From the NCBI GenBank assembly GCA_012103375.1, contig WLWX01000001.1:1974501-2038500 (forward strand): a DNA stretch of 64,000 nt. Direction: 5' to 3'. Origin of the DNA: Paracoccaceae bacterium (GTDB taxonomy: Bacteria > Pseudomonadota > Alphaproteobacteria > Rhodobacterales > Rhodobacteraceae). The position numbers and the translations under genes are program-made. The notes beneath the pieces are model-generated. The model was not told where the DNA came from. It ran no database searches and saw only the letters and a program-made list of their open reading frames with translations. This document shows, piece after piece, positions 8,746-16,091 of the stretch (position 1 is the first letter of the stretch; every line of letters starts with the position of its first letter).

Positions 8746-8831
8746 CCATGGGTGGGCGCGGGGTTAGGTGGTCATTTCAGGCCTCCAATCGGTGCGAATC
8801 TGCCCCGTTTCTGCATCTGTATTTCAATTCT

Positions 8832-8859
8832 GCACAAAAGTTCGCATATCGCACAAAAT
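8832..8859. promoter_or_regulatory. Putative shared operator, copy 2
   Basis: This copy of the motif at 1278-1305 has the core GTTCGCATATCGCAC, a partial palindrome (GT.CG.....CG.AC) flanked by GCACAAA repeats. It lies upstream of the gcvPA-like gene and just beyond the 3' end of the ATP-NAD kinase gene at 8875. Between the two sites 21 of 28 positions or more are the same by eye. It suggests one regulator for both ends of the cluster. Confidence 0.55.
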
Positions 8860-8874
8860 GAATCAACGCAGGAA

Positions 8875-9987
8875 TCACCCGGCGCGAATCCGCATCATCA
8901 TCTGGCGTCCCGCACCTGTCTGAACCCGGATGAACCCGGCCAGCGCCGCGTCAAGTTCGGCGTCCCCGGTGTCGACCCAAAGATGCGCCTGGGCCAGCAT
9001 CTTCAGCTTGCCCTCGGTTGCCAGAACGATCAGCCCATCCCGCCCGGCGCGGCGGATCAGCGCGGCACTGATCTGTTGATTTCCCCGCCCCAGCAGAAAT
9101 CCCTGCTGGCCAGTCACACCCAGCACGATCCGCACGTCACGGCCCTGGGAAAGCGCGTTCAGTTCATCCGCAGGGGCATCGCGCGCGACGACCTTCCGGT
9201 TCAGAACCGCGTCCGTTCCCAGCAGGGTCGGCGCATCCCCCAGCGCCTCAATCACGGCCCCGGCGCTGCTGCCCGGCCCGATCACATAAAGCGTTTCCGG
9301 GTCCATCCCCGCAGCGATTTCAACCGCTGCCGAGGCCAATGCGGCGCTCGCGTCCAATCGAGGGCCGCCCTTGGCCGCCTGCATCCGGTTGCGCGCCACC
9401 GGCACAAGCGCCAGCCCATACAGGCGCGGCGCAAGCGTTCCGGCGCGCAGGGCCGCTTCGTCGATGTCCATCACCTCGGCGCTGTTGTCCCAGGCTACGC
9501 GATCCGGGTCGGTCAAGATATCGGCAAGCAGGGCCCCGGCGGCCCCCGGCGTCACCGCAAAAACGCCCGAGTGCATTTTGACGCCACAGGGAATGCCCAG
9601 CATTGCGGTGCCCTCCGGCAGTGCGGCGGCGATGTCGCGGGCGGTCCCGTCGTCGCCGGCAAAGACGATCAGGTCAAGCGGCGGCATCGCGTCCAGCGCG
9701 GCACGAGTATCACGCGCCGTGCCAGTCGGGGTGGGGGTTGTGACAGGCCGGATCGCCAGGTCGAGGCCGTCCAGACAATCTGCGCCAAGCGGCCCGTTTG
9801 CGGCAAAAAGTGTGGCACCCGGCACCCGGTGTGCCAACCGCTCCAGCGCCTGCCGCGCCCGCAGGCCAGCCTTGGGCGTGCCGCCACGGCGCAAGGCCTC
9901 GGCCATGGTGTCCGGCCCGTCAGTGCCTTTCAGCCCGACACTGCCGCCAAGCCCGGCGATGGGGTTCACGATAAGGCCGATACGCAT
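8875..9987 (-). CDS. ATP-NAD kinase family protein (AcoX-like)
   Basis: The 370-residue protein starts with IGLIVNPIAGLGG, the nucleotide-binding start of AcoX-type NAD kinase homologues, and carries FAGDDGTARDI, the GGDGT-like kinase motif (here GDDGT). AcoX proteins sit in acetoin and other catabolic clusters; their role is poorly defined. It lies on the same strand as gcvPA/gcvPB, about 130 bp upstream of gcvPA, with the putative operator between. It may supply NADP to the cluster's oxidoreductases. That role is inference. Confidence 0.75.
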   Translation of the reverse strand: MRIGLIVNPIAGLGGSVGLKGTDGPDTMAEALRRGGTPKAGLRARQALERLAHRVPGATLFAANGPLGADCLDGLDLAIRPVTTPTPTGTARDTRAALDAMPPLDLIVFAGDDGTARDIAAALPEGTAMLGIPCGVKMHSGVFAVTPGAAGALLADILTDPDRVAWDNSAEVMDIDEAALRAGTLAPRLYGLALVPVARNRMQAAKGGPRLDASAALASAAVEIAAGMDPETLYVIGPGSSAGAVIEALGDAPTLLGTDAVLNRKVVARDAPADELNALSQGRDVRIVLGVTGQQGFLLGRGNQQISAALIRRAGRDGLIVLATEGKLKMLAQAHLWVDTGDAELDAALAGFIRVQTGAGRQMMMRIRAG

Positions 9988-10260
9988 GCAGCCATTCGGT
10001 CAAATCCGCGCGCCGGACGCAAGGGGGATCACTTGGGGCGGATGTGTTTGGCCTGAAATGGACCCAGAACCTGCGGCCCGATCACAGGCGAATTTCGACA
10101 AAAAAACCGACCTCCGCGAAACTCTTGCGCCCAGATCCGGCCAAAACACGCCGACCTGCGGGCAGCGATCGGCAATCTGAATTTGATACGAGCCTCCACG
10201 CTGGTGTAGCGTGACGGTGCGCAAGCCATCGCCTGCGCACTTCACGAAGGGGGCCTACGC

Positions 10261-10710
10261 GTGATCCGATTTCTTTGTGCTGTATCCGCACTGCTGCTGG
10301 CAGCCACGTCTGTGGCCGCCCAGACCACAACCATCTGTCAAAACCACTTTGCCGCCTCGATGCATGCGGTTGCTGAACCGTTAGAGGCGAACACAAAATC
10401 CTATGCCAATGGCGCGATCCGCGTCGTGCGCATGGATGTCGGCGCGCCAGCATGCTGTCCGGAATATTTGGTCGTTCTGCACCCCGCAGGGTCCGGCCCG
10501 GATGAGCAGTTCCGCAAATGCACCCTGGTGTCGATGGAAACCGACCTCGGGTTCAGCCGGATCGAATTCGCAACGCATTCGGCGTCATATGATCCCGCAC
10601 GCGGCCTGACGCTGAGTTTCATTGTCGAGATTCCGCACGGAAACACCGTGTCGCCCGGCGGGCTGGACGTCACGATCAATCAGGCGACGGGCGAGGTGAC
10701 GCTTCAATAA
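10261..10710 (+). CDS. Hypothetical secreted protein
   Basis: The 149-residue protein has a clear signal peptide (hydrophobic VSALLLAATSVAA, cleavage near AQT at 20-21) and so is exported. Mature Cys residues (ICQNHF, ACCPEY, FRKC) may form disulfides. No family is recognised. The start is GTG 10261, with GAAGGGG about 9 bp upstream. It stands alone between the catabolic cluster and acpS. The 272-bp gap before it holds nothing recognised beyond its own promoter region. Confidence 0.6.
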   Translation: MIRFLCAVSALLLAATSVAAQTTTICQNHFAASMHAVAEPLEANTKSYANGAIRVVRMDVGAPACCPEYLVVLHPAGSGPDEQFRKCTLVSMETDLGFSRIEFATHSASYDPARGLTLSFIVEIPHGNTVSPGGLDVTINQATGEVTLQ

Positions 10711-10920
10711 CCTCGCGGCCAAAACGCGCGTCGCGCGACGTGTCCTGATATCATTTGCGAAACCTGCATGCCGCCGCGCCGATTGGCGCGACTCCCGCCG
10801 CTGGCGGGTCACGTGTTGCCAGACACAGTGGCGTCGGTGTCATGGCAGATGCGGCGCGCTTGAACAATTGCGCGCCATCATCGACTTGATTTTCCCACCC
10901 CGCCGGGTCAGCAAGCGTGC

Positions 10921-11346
10921 ATGATCCTTGGCATCGGCACCGACCTTGCAAATATCGAACGAATTCAGGGCACCCTGGATCGTTTCGGTGACCGGTTTCG
11001 CAACCGCGTGTTCACCGATGTTGAACAAAAAAAGGCCGAGCGTCGCGCCGATGTCGCAGGCACCTATGCCAAACGCTGGGCCGCGAAAGAGGCTTGTTCC
11101 AAAGCGCTGGGCACCGGCCTGAGGATGGGGATCGCCTGGAAGGATATGTCGGTCAGCAATCTTGCGACCGGTCAGCCGGTTATGCATCTGACCGGCTGGG
11201 CGGCCGAGCGCCTGGCCGGCATGACACCCGCCGGGTATGAGGCCCTCGTCCACGTTACCCTGACCGACGATCACCCCTGGGCCCAGGCCTTCGTTCTGAT
11301 CGAGGCACGCCCCTTGCCCAAGGCCGGGGACAACCCATCAGCTTGA
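10921..11346 (+). CDS. acpS: Holo-[acyl-carrier-protein] synthase
   Basis: AcpS transfers 4'-phosphopantetheine from CoA to the serine of apo-ACP, activating fatty-acid synthesis. The 141-residue protein has the N-terminal [12 protein letters not shown] motif with the Mg-binding Asp, and the central [16 protein letters not shown] motif with the second acidic ligand. Length and order before lepB match Rhodobacterales. The pdxJ gene often found directly upstream is absent; the 210 bp before the start hold only small hairpins (for example CCCGCC/GGCGGG near 10795). Confidence 0.93.
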   Translation: MILGIGTDLANIERIQGTLDRFGDRFRNRVFTDVEQKKAERRADVAGTYAKRWAAKEACSKALGTGLRMGIAWKDMSVSNLATGQPVMHLTGWAAERLAGMTPAGYEALVHVTLTDDHPWAQAFVLIEARPLPKAGDNPSA

Positions 11347-11403
11347 CTCGGGCAGCACCGCCAACCATGTAGCAGCGGAACCAAAAAATAGGGCAGGGCA
11401 GGT

Positions 11404-12192
11404 ATGTTCAGCAAGGCCGAAGCCACGGGCGGCATCATCGAAACAGTGAAGACCGTCGTTTGGGCGCTGGTGATCGCTGGCATCTTCCGCACGCTTTTCT
11501 TTCAGCCGTTCTGGATTCCGTCAGGTTCAATGAAAGACACGCTGCTGATCGGGGATTTCCTGTTCGTCAACAAGATGGCCTATGGCTATTCGCAATACTC
11601 CTGCCCCTTCGGAATCTGCCCGATATCGGGCCGGATTTTCGGCAGCGAGCCAGAGATGGGCGATGTCGTGGTCTTTCGCCACCCGGTCACCGGTTCGGAC
11701 TTCATCAAGCGCGTCGTTGGCCTGCCCGGCGATACGATCCAGATGAAGCAGGGTCTGCTGTACATCAACGGCAAGGTCGCCCCGCAAGAGCCCGCGGGAC
11801 TGTTTGAAGAAGTCCTGGAACTGCAAGGCCCGGCACGAAGTCAGCCGCGGTGCTCAAACTCGACCCCCGGACTGGGCGCTATTTGTGAGAAAGAGCGCAC
11901 GCTGGAAACACTGCCCAATGGTGTCGTGCACTCGGTCCTGAACATCCAGAACGGCCGCAGTCTGGATGACACGCCGGTCTTCACAGTGCCCGAGGGGCAT
12001 TATTTCTTCATGGGCGACAACCGTGACAATTCCACCGACAGCCGGGTCAGCCAGAATGCGGCCGGGGTGGGCTTTGTTCCCATCGAAAACCTGATTGGCC
12101 GGGCGGACCGGGTCATGTTCTCGTCCGCGGGCAAGTCGATGCTGTTCTTCTGGACCTGGCGGTCGGATCGCTTCTTCGAGAAGATCATTTGA
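11404..12192 (+). CDS. lepB: Signal peptidase I
   Basis: The 262-residue inner-membrane protease cleaves signal peptides from exported preproteins. An N-terminal membrane helix (about 16-34) is followed by the catalytic Ser42 in PSGSM and Lys102 in [11 protein letters not shown], and the C-terminal box [11 protein letters not shown]. An insertion of about 40 residues around 140-165 contains two Cys residues. It overlaps rnc by 4 bp, giving lepB-rnc-era translational coupling, an order common in alphaproteobacteria. Confidence 0.95.
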   Translation: MFSKAEATGGIIETVKTVVWALVIAGIFRTLFFQPFWIPSGSMKDTLLIGDFLFVNKMAYGYSQYSCPFGICPISGRIFGSEPEMGDVVVFRHPVTGSDFIKRVVGLPGDTIQMKQGLLYINGKVAPQEPAGLFEEVLELQGPARSQPRCSNSTPGLGAICEKERTLETLPNGVVHSVLNIQNGRSLDDTPVFTVPEGHYFFMGDNRDNSTDSRVSQNAAGVGFVPIENLIGRADRVMFSSAGKSMLFFWTWRSDRFFEKII

Positions 12193-12872
12193 AGATATCG
12201 GCCGAGCTTTCCGCCTTTGGCGCGCGCCTGGGCCATCGCTTCGCCGACCCTGCGCTGCTGATCGAGGCGGTGACCCATCCGTCGCTGACCTCGGCGACGC
12301 GGGCGGACAATCAACGCCTGGAATTTCTGGGCGACCGGGTTCTGGGGCTGGTGGTGGCCGAGGCTTTGCTTGCAGCAGATACCGGCGCCGCCGAAGGCCA
12401 GCTGGCGCCGCGGTTCAACGCGCTGGTGCGCAAGGAAACCTGCGCCGGGGTCGCGCAGGACATTGATCTTGGGGCGGTGCTAAAGCTTGGCCGCTCGGAA
12501 ATGATGTCGGGCGGGCGGCGCAAACAGGCGTTGCTGGGTGATGCGATGGAAGCGGTGATTGCAGCGGTGTATCTGGACGCCGGGCTGGATGCGGCGCGCG
12601 CCGTGATCCTGCGCCATTGGCAGGGGCAGATCGACACGGTGCGCGATGATGCGCGCGATCCGAAGACGGCGTTGCAGGAATGGGCACAGGCGCGCGGGTT
12701 GGGACGGCCGGAATACGCATTGATCCGGCGCGACGGACCAGACCACGCGCCGACCTTCACGATCGAGGCGCAGCTGGCCGACGGACAGTCCGAACAGGCC
12801 AGCGCGCCATCGAAACGACAGGCGGAACAAAAAGCGGCAGAGGCACTGCTGGCGCGGATCGGAACGGAATGA
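12189..12872 (+). CDS. rnc: Ribonuclease III
   Basis: The 227-residue double-stranded-RNA endonuclease processes rRNA precursors and sRNA-mRNA duplexes. The catalytic domain carries the signature [14 protein letters not shown] (residues about 38-51) and a second acidic cluster, [16 protein letters not shown]-terminal dsRNA-binding domain follows ([11 protein letters not shown] ... [12 protein letters not shown]). The start is TTG 12189, inside the end of lepB (TTGA overlap), and the stop overlaps the ATG of era. Confidence 0.95.
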   Translation: MKISAELSAFGARLGHRFADPALLIEAVTHPSLTSATRADNQRLEFLGDRVLGLVVAEALLAADTGAAEGQLAPRFNALVRKETCAGVAQDIDLGAVLKLGRSEMMSGGRRKQALLGDAMEAVIAAVYLDAGLDAARAVILRHWQGQIDTVRDDARDPKTALQEWAQARGLGRPEYALIRRDGPDHAPTFTIEAQLADGQSEQASAPSKRQAEQKAAEALLARIGTE

Positions 12873-13789
12873 ACGACGATACCAAACAGCTGCGCGCGGG
12901 CTTTGCGGCCCTGATCGGAGAACCGAACGCCGGAAAGTCAACTCTGCTGAACCGGATGGTCGGGGCCAAGGTCAGCATCGTGACCCATAAGGTTCAGACC
13001 ACGCGGGCCCGCATTCGCGGCGTCGCGGTCGAAGGCGCGACACAGATCGTCTTTGTCGACACGCCGGGCCTGTTTGCGCCGCGCCGCCGTTTGGATCGCG
13101 CTATGGTCGCTGCCGCATGGGGCGGGGCGGCGGATGCGGATGTGGTTGTCCTGCTGATCGAGGCGCATCGAGGTATGACTGCCGGGGTCAAATCGATCCT
13201 CGAAAACCTGGCGGATCGGATTGGCAATCGCCCCGTGGCGCTGGCAATCAACAAGATCGACCGGGTGCGCGCGGAAACCCTGTTGGCGCTGACCAAACAG
13301 ATGAACGAGGCATTCGCGTTTGCCGAAACCTTTCTGATCTCGGCCGAAAAGGGGCATGGCGTCGATGATCTGCGAAGCTGGCTGGCCGGGGCGTTGCCAG
13401 CGGGGCCGTGGCTGTACCCGGAAGACCAGATCGCCGACCTTCCAATGCGGATGATAGCGGCCGAGATTACCCGCGAAAAGCTGACCCTGCGCCTGCATCA
13501 GGAACTGCCCTATCAGTTGACGGTCGAAACCGAGAACTGGGAGGATCGCAAGGACGGGTCCGTCAAGATCGACCAGATCGTCTATGTCGTGCGTGATGGC
13601 CACAAAGGCATCGTGCTGGGCAACAAGGGCGAAACGATCAAGGCCGTCAGCCAGGCAGCGCGGGCTGAAATTGGCGAACTGCTGGACCGCACCGTACATC
13701 TGTTCCTGCAAGTGAAAGTGCGCCCCAACTGGCTGAACGAGGCGGAACGCTTCACCGAAATGGGCCTGGATTTCCGGGATGGCGGATGA
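12869..13789 (+). CDS. era: GTPase Era
   Basis: The 306-residue GTPase binds 16S rRNA and helps 30S ribosome assembly. Motifs seen are G1 [10 protein letters not shown]2 in [11 protein letters not shown]3 DTPGLF and G4 NKID. A C-terminal KH domain follows, with [15 protein letters not shown]. The start is ATG 12869, which overlaps the rnc stop (ATGA). A longer in-frame reading from 12680 is only read-through inside rnc. The stop overlaps the DUF1491 start. Confidence 0.96.
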   Translation: MNDDTKQLRAGFAALIGEPNAGKSTLLNRMVGAKVSIVTHKVQTTRARIRGVAVEGATQIVFVDTPGLFAPRRRLDRAMVAAAWGGAADADVVVLLIEAHRGMTAGVKSILENLADRIGNRPVALAINKIDRVRAETLLALTKQMNEAFAFAETFLISAEKGHGVDDLRSWLAGALPAGPWLYPEDQIADLPMRMIAAEITREKLTLRLHQELPYQLTVETENWEDRKDGSVKIDQIVYVVRDGHKGIVLGNKGETIKAVSQAARAEIGELLDRTVHLFLQVKVRPNWLNEAERFTEMGLDFRDGG

Positions 13790-14118
13790 TGCGGCTGACG
13801 GCGGATTTCTGGGTTCATGCCTATCTGACGCGGCTACGCCTGGCCGACATCCCGGCCTTCGTGACGGCCAAAGGCGACGCGACCGCCGGGGCGGTTCTGG
13901 TCAAACTGAACACGCTGGACGGGCAAGCGCGGTGCTTTCAACGCAGCTTTGATCTGATGAGCGGTGAACGCACCTGGATCGTGCTGGCCGAAGGGGACGA
14001 GGCCGAGGTGGACGCCGCATTGGAACGCCAGAAGTCGTTCGATCCCGACCTCTGGGTGATCGAGGTCGAGGACCGCGACGGACGGCATCTGCTGGAAGAG
14101 CCGGGGTTGGCGGAATAG
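13786..14118 (+). CDS. DUF1491 family protein
   Basis: This 110-residue acidic protein of unknown function is typically found between era and recO in Rhodobacterales. It begins RLTADFWVHAYLTRL and contains a conserved SGERTWIVLAEGDEAEVDAAL block and a D/E-rich end. There are no membrane segments or catalytic motifs. It overlaps era by 4 bp, so it is expressed with the ribosome-biogenesis operon. A 335-bp spacer with an intergenic repeat separates it from recO. Confidence 0.85.
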   Translation: MMRLTADFWVHAYLTRLRLADIPAFVTAKGDATAGAVLVKLNTLDGQARCFQRSFDLMSGERTWIVLAEGDEAEVDAALERQKSFDPDLWVIEVEDRDGRHLLEEPGLAE

Positions 14119-14170
14119 GCGGACGTTTGATCAGGCGTTGGCCTGCCGCGGACGTTGGCAGATCATCCCC

Positions 14171-14337
14171 GCGCCCGGTGCGCGCCGTAAGGCGCAGGGC
14201 GCGCGCCGGACCGGTCCCGCCGGTCAGGCGCTGGTCTGAACTTGGCGCGTCCAAGCGAGTTGACGGCCAAACTTGAGCCATAAATCATGCAAACTCTATG
14301 GCGCAGCGCTAGCCCACCGATCCGGCGCGCGCCTTGC
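14171..14337 (+). repeat. Dispersed intergenic palindromic repeat, copy A
   Basis: This 167-bp unit occupies the era-operon/recO gap. It starts GCGCCCGGTGCGCGCC, contains self-complementary blocks (GCGCGCGCCGGACCGG, CCGCCGG), a central GTTGACGGC and CATAAATCATGC, and ends GGCGCGCGCCTTGC. The copy at 53385-53550 matches over the whole length with scattered differences. It has no reading frame of interest. The rest of the 14119-14453 gap shows nothing else. Confidence 0.7.
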
Positions 14338-14453
14338 TTGGGTTAGGTGTGCCAACGCCCGCTTCAGCCCAATTCTGCCTTCTGCACTTCCAACCCCAAC
14401 AACCTAGCCATAGTTTGACGGCATGATTTTCAGCGTCTTCCCCACAGCGCCCC

Positions 14454-15179
14454 ATGGCCATTGACTGGCGCGAAACCGGCACCCTTCTGGCGGTGCGGCG
14501 GCATGGAGAGAATGCGGCCCTGATCGAGGCTTTCACCCGCGATCAGGGCCGCCATGCCGGGATCGTGCGCGGCGGAACCTCGCGCCGGCTTGCGCCGCAT
14601 CTGCAACCCGGTGCGGTGCTGGACCTGCATTGGAGCGCGCGCCTGGAAGATCATCTGGGCAGCTTCACCGTCGAACCGTTGCGCGCGCGCGCCCCGGCTG
14701 TGCTGGGCAATAAACTGGCGCTGGCCGGACTGAACGCAGTGACCGGGTTGCTGGTCTTTGCGCTGCCCGAACGCGAACCACACCCAGATCTGTTCGACCG
14801 GTCCGAGGCGCTTCTGGACTCACTCGATGAGTCCAGTTGGGCGCACGGCTACCTGCTGTGGGAACTGGCGCTGTTGGAGGAGATGGGCCATGCGCTGGAC
14901 CTGTCCGTCTGTGCTGTGTCGGGCATGACCGAGGGGTTGGCCTATGTCTCGCCCCGGACCGGCCGGGCGGTCAGCAGGATCGGGGCGGGCGACTGGTCGG
15001 ACCGTCTGTTGCCCTTGCCGCCCTGCCTGCTGGGCGCGGAGCCCGAAGATCGCTCCGAAATTCTTGCCGGGTTGCGCACCACGGGCCATTTTCTGGAAAC
15101 GCAACTCGCCCACCACCTTGGCCGCCCGCTGCCCCCGGCGCGCGGGCGGTTTGTCGTGGCCCTGTCGCGCGCCGGATAA
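14454..15179 (+). CDS. recO: DNA repair protein RecO
   Basis: The 241-residue RecO helps load RecA on SSB-coated gaps together with RecR. It has an N-terminal OB-fold ([37 protein letters not shown]), a helical middle and a C-terminal segment, [11 protein letters not shown]. Position after era and DUF1491 is the usual alphaproteobacterial arrangement. Directly after the stop, around 15203-15235, comes a CCTCCGGCGGGG-ATATTTT-type sequence that recurs near 40110. Confidence 0.92.
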   Translation: MAIDWRETGTLLAVRRHGENAALIEAFTRDQGRHAGIVRGGTSRRLAPHLQPGAVLDLHWSARLEDHLGSFTVEPLRARAPAVLGNKLALAGLNAVTGLLVFALPEREPHPDLFDRSEALLDSLDESSWAHGYLLWELALLEEMGHALDLSVCAVSGMTEGLAYVSPRTGRAVSRIGAGDWSDRLLPLPPCLLGAEPEDRSEILAGLRTTGHFLETQLAHHLGRPLPPARGRFVVALSRAG

Positions 15180-15257
15180 GGGGCACGAATAGAAGAACTT
15201 CATGCCTCCGGCGGGGATATTTTAACGAGAAGAGGGGGCGATTTATGGGCTGCGTTA

Positions 15258-15566
15258 TCAGTTCACGCACTGATAGGTGCGGCTGATGGTTGTCATAGTG
15301 CAACTGCCGTAAATGTCACTGGACTCGCAGCGGCGGGCATCGCCGTCGAACGCGTTGGCGGATGAGTACCCCCAGGCCCGGCAGCGCTGAACGGCGCTGG
15401 ATTGGGCCGCGCTCCAATCGACTTTCGGAATTTCATATGCCCCAACCTGATAGCTGAGCACGACCGAACCATCGGCCTTGCTGCCGTCGGTCGGCACCGG
15501 CGTCTTGTCGACTTCGCAGCCCGCCAATGCCGTCAAACTCAGCGCAACCACCAGTGACTTTTTCAT
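15258..15566 (-). CDS. YecR-like lipoprotein
   Basis: The 102-residue protein has a lipoprotein signal: MKKSLVVALSL, then lipobox LAGC with the lipidated Cys near residue 18. The mature part has paired Cys residues (RRCESSDIYGSC) and ends RTYQCVN, resembling the YecR-like lipofamily. YecR of E. coli belongs to the flagellar regulon. ATG 15566 is chosen over an in-frame upstream start because AAGGGGA precedes it and the signal begins there. A TTAA-N7-TTAA site 57-71 bp upstream suggests CtrA control. Confidence 0.65.
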   Translation of the reverse strand: MKKSLVVALSLTALAGCEVDKTPVPTDGSKADGSVVLSYQVGAYEIPKVDWSAAQSSAVQRCRAWGYSSANAFDGDARRCESSDIYGSCTMTTISRTYQCVN

Positions 15567-15622
15567 CTGATCCCCTTGATTTGACGCGAAAACGTCAGAG
15601 TTGGGACCGTGCGGGCGGATTA

Positions 15623-15637
15623 TTAACAAATGCTTAA
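15623..15637. promoter_or_regulatory. Putative CtrA-binding site
   Basis: TTAACAAATGCTTAA matches the full CtrA box TTAA-N7-TTAA. It lies upstream of the YecR-like lipoprotein gene (start 15566, minus strand) and after the META-domain gene stop at 15650. CtrA controls motility genes in Rhodobacterales, which fits a flagellum-linked lipoprotein. Confidence 0.5.
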
Positions 15638-15649
15638 CAAGCGGGCAGA

Positions 15650-16045
15650 TTACCGTGCGGGTTGCGCGCGAAACGCCATCACCTCCCCCGCGTCATTGGT
15701 CAGCAACAGAACCTCTCCGGCGACTTCAATCAAGGTCATGCGGGGAAGGGCGGCGAAGAATTCGCTTTCAAGGGCCAGGTCCGGGCAGGCGCGTTTGGTG
15801 GCGGCGATGGGGCCGGTTTCGAACCATGGATAGGGTGCCGATTGGGTCGTCGAATAGGTGTTGCAGGGGCCGGTGCCTTCGATGCGGCCTTCGGCGGGGA
15901 AGCTGATTGTGGCGCGCGCATCAAAGGGCGCGTCATTGATCGCCTCAAGCCGATAACTGACAACCGGGTCGGCATAGCCCGAGATCGTCTCGTCCTTCAA
16001 ATACGGGGCGAGGAATGCTGGCAGAGACAGGAACAGGCTGAGCAT
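15650..16045 (-). CDS. META (HslJ-like) domain protein
   Basis: The 131-residue protein has a short N-terminal hydrophobic signal (LSLFLSLPAFLAPYL) and one META domain: SYRLEAINDAPF, GRIEGTGPCNTYSTT (the conserved G-x-x-GCN-like turn) and IAATKRACPD. META proteins are exported beta-rich proteins, some linked to stress resistance in other bacteria. No operon partner is evident. The function is not known. Confidence 0.75.
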   Translation of the reverse strand: MLSLFLSLPAFLAPYLKDETISGYADPVVSYRLEAINDAPFDARATISFPAEGRIEGTGPCNTYSTTQSAPYPWFETGPIAATKRACPDLALESEFFAALPRMTLIEVAGEVLLLTNDAGEVMAFRAQPAR

Positions 16046-16091
16046 GAGGCCGGTTTAACCCATCCTGGCGCAATCTGCGCCAACAATCGCG

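Noticed and set aside
8746-8874. Glycine riboswitch upstream of gcvPA
   Set aside because: No tandem aptamer-like conserved blocks were seen in the short leader; only the shared operator-like site is evident.
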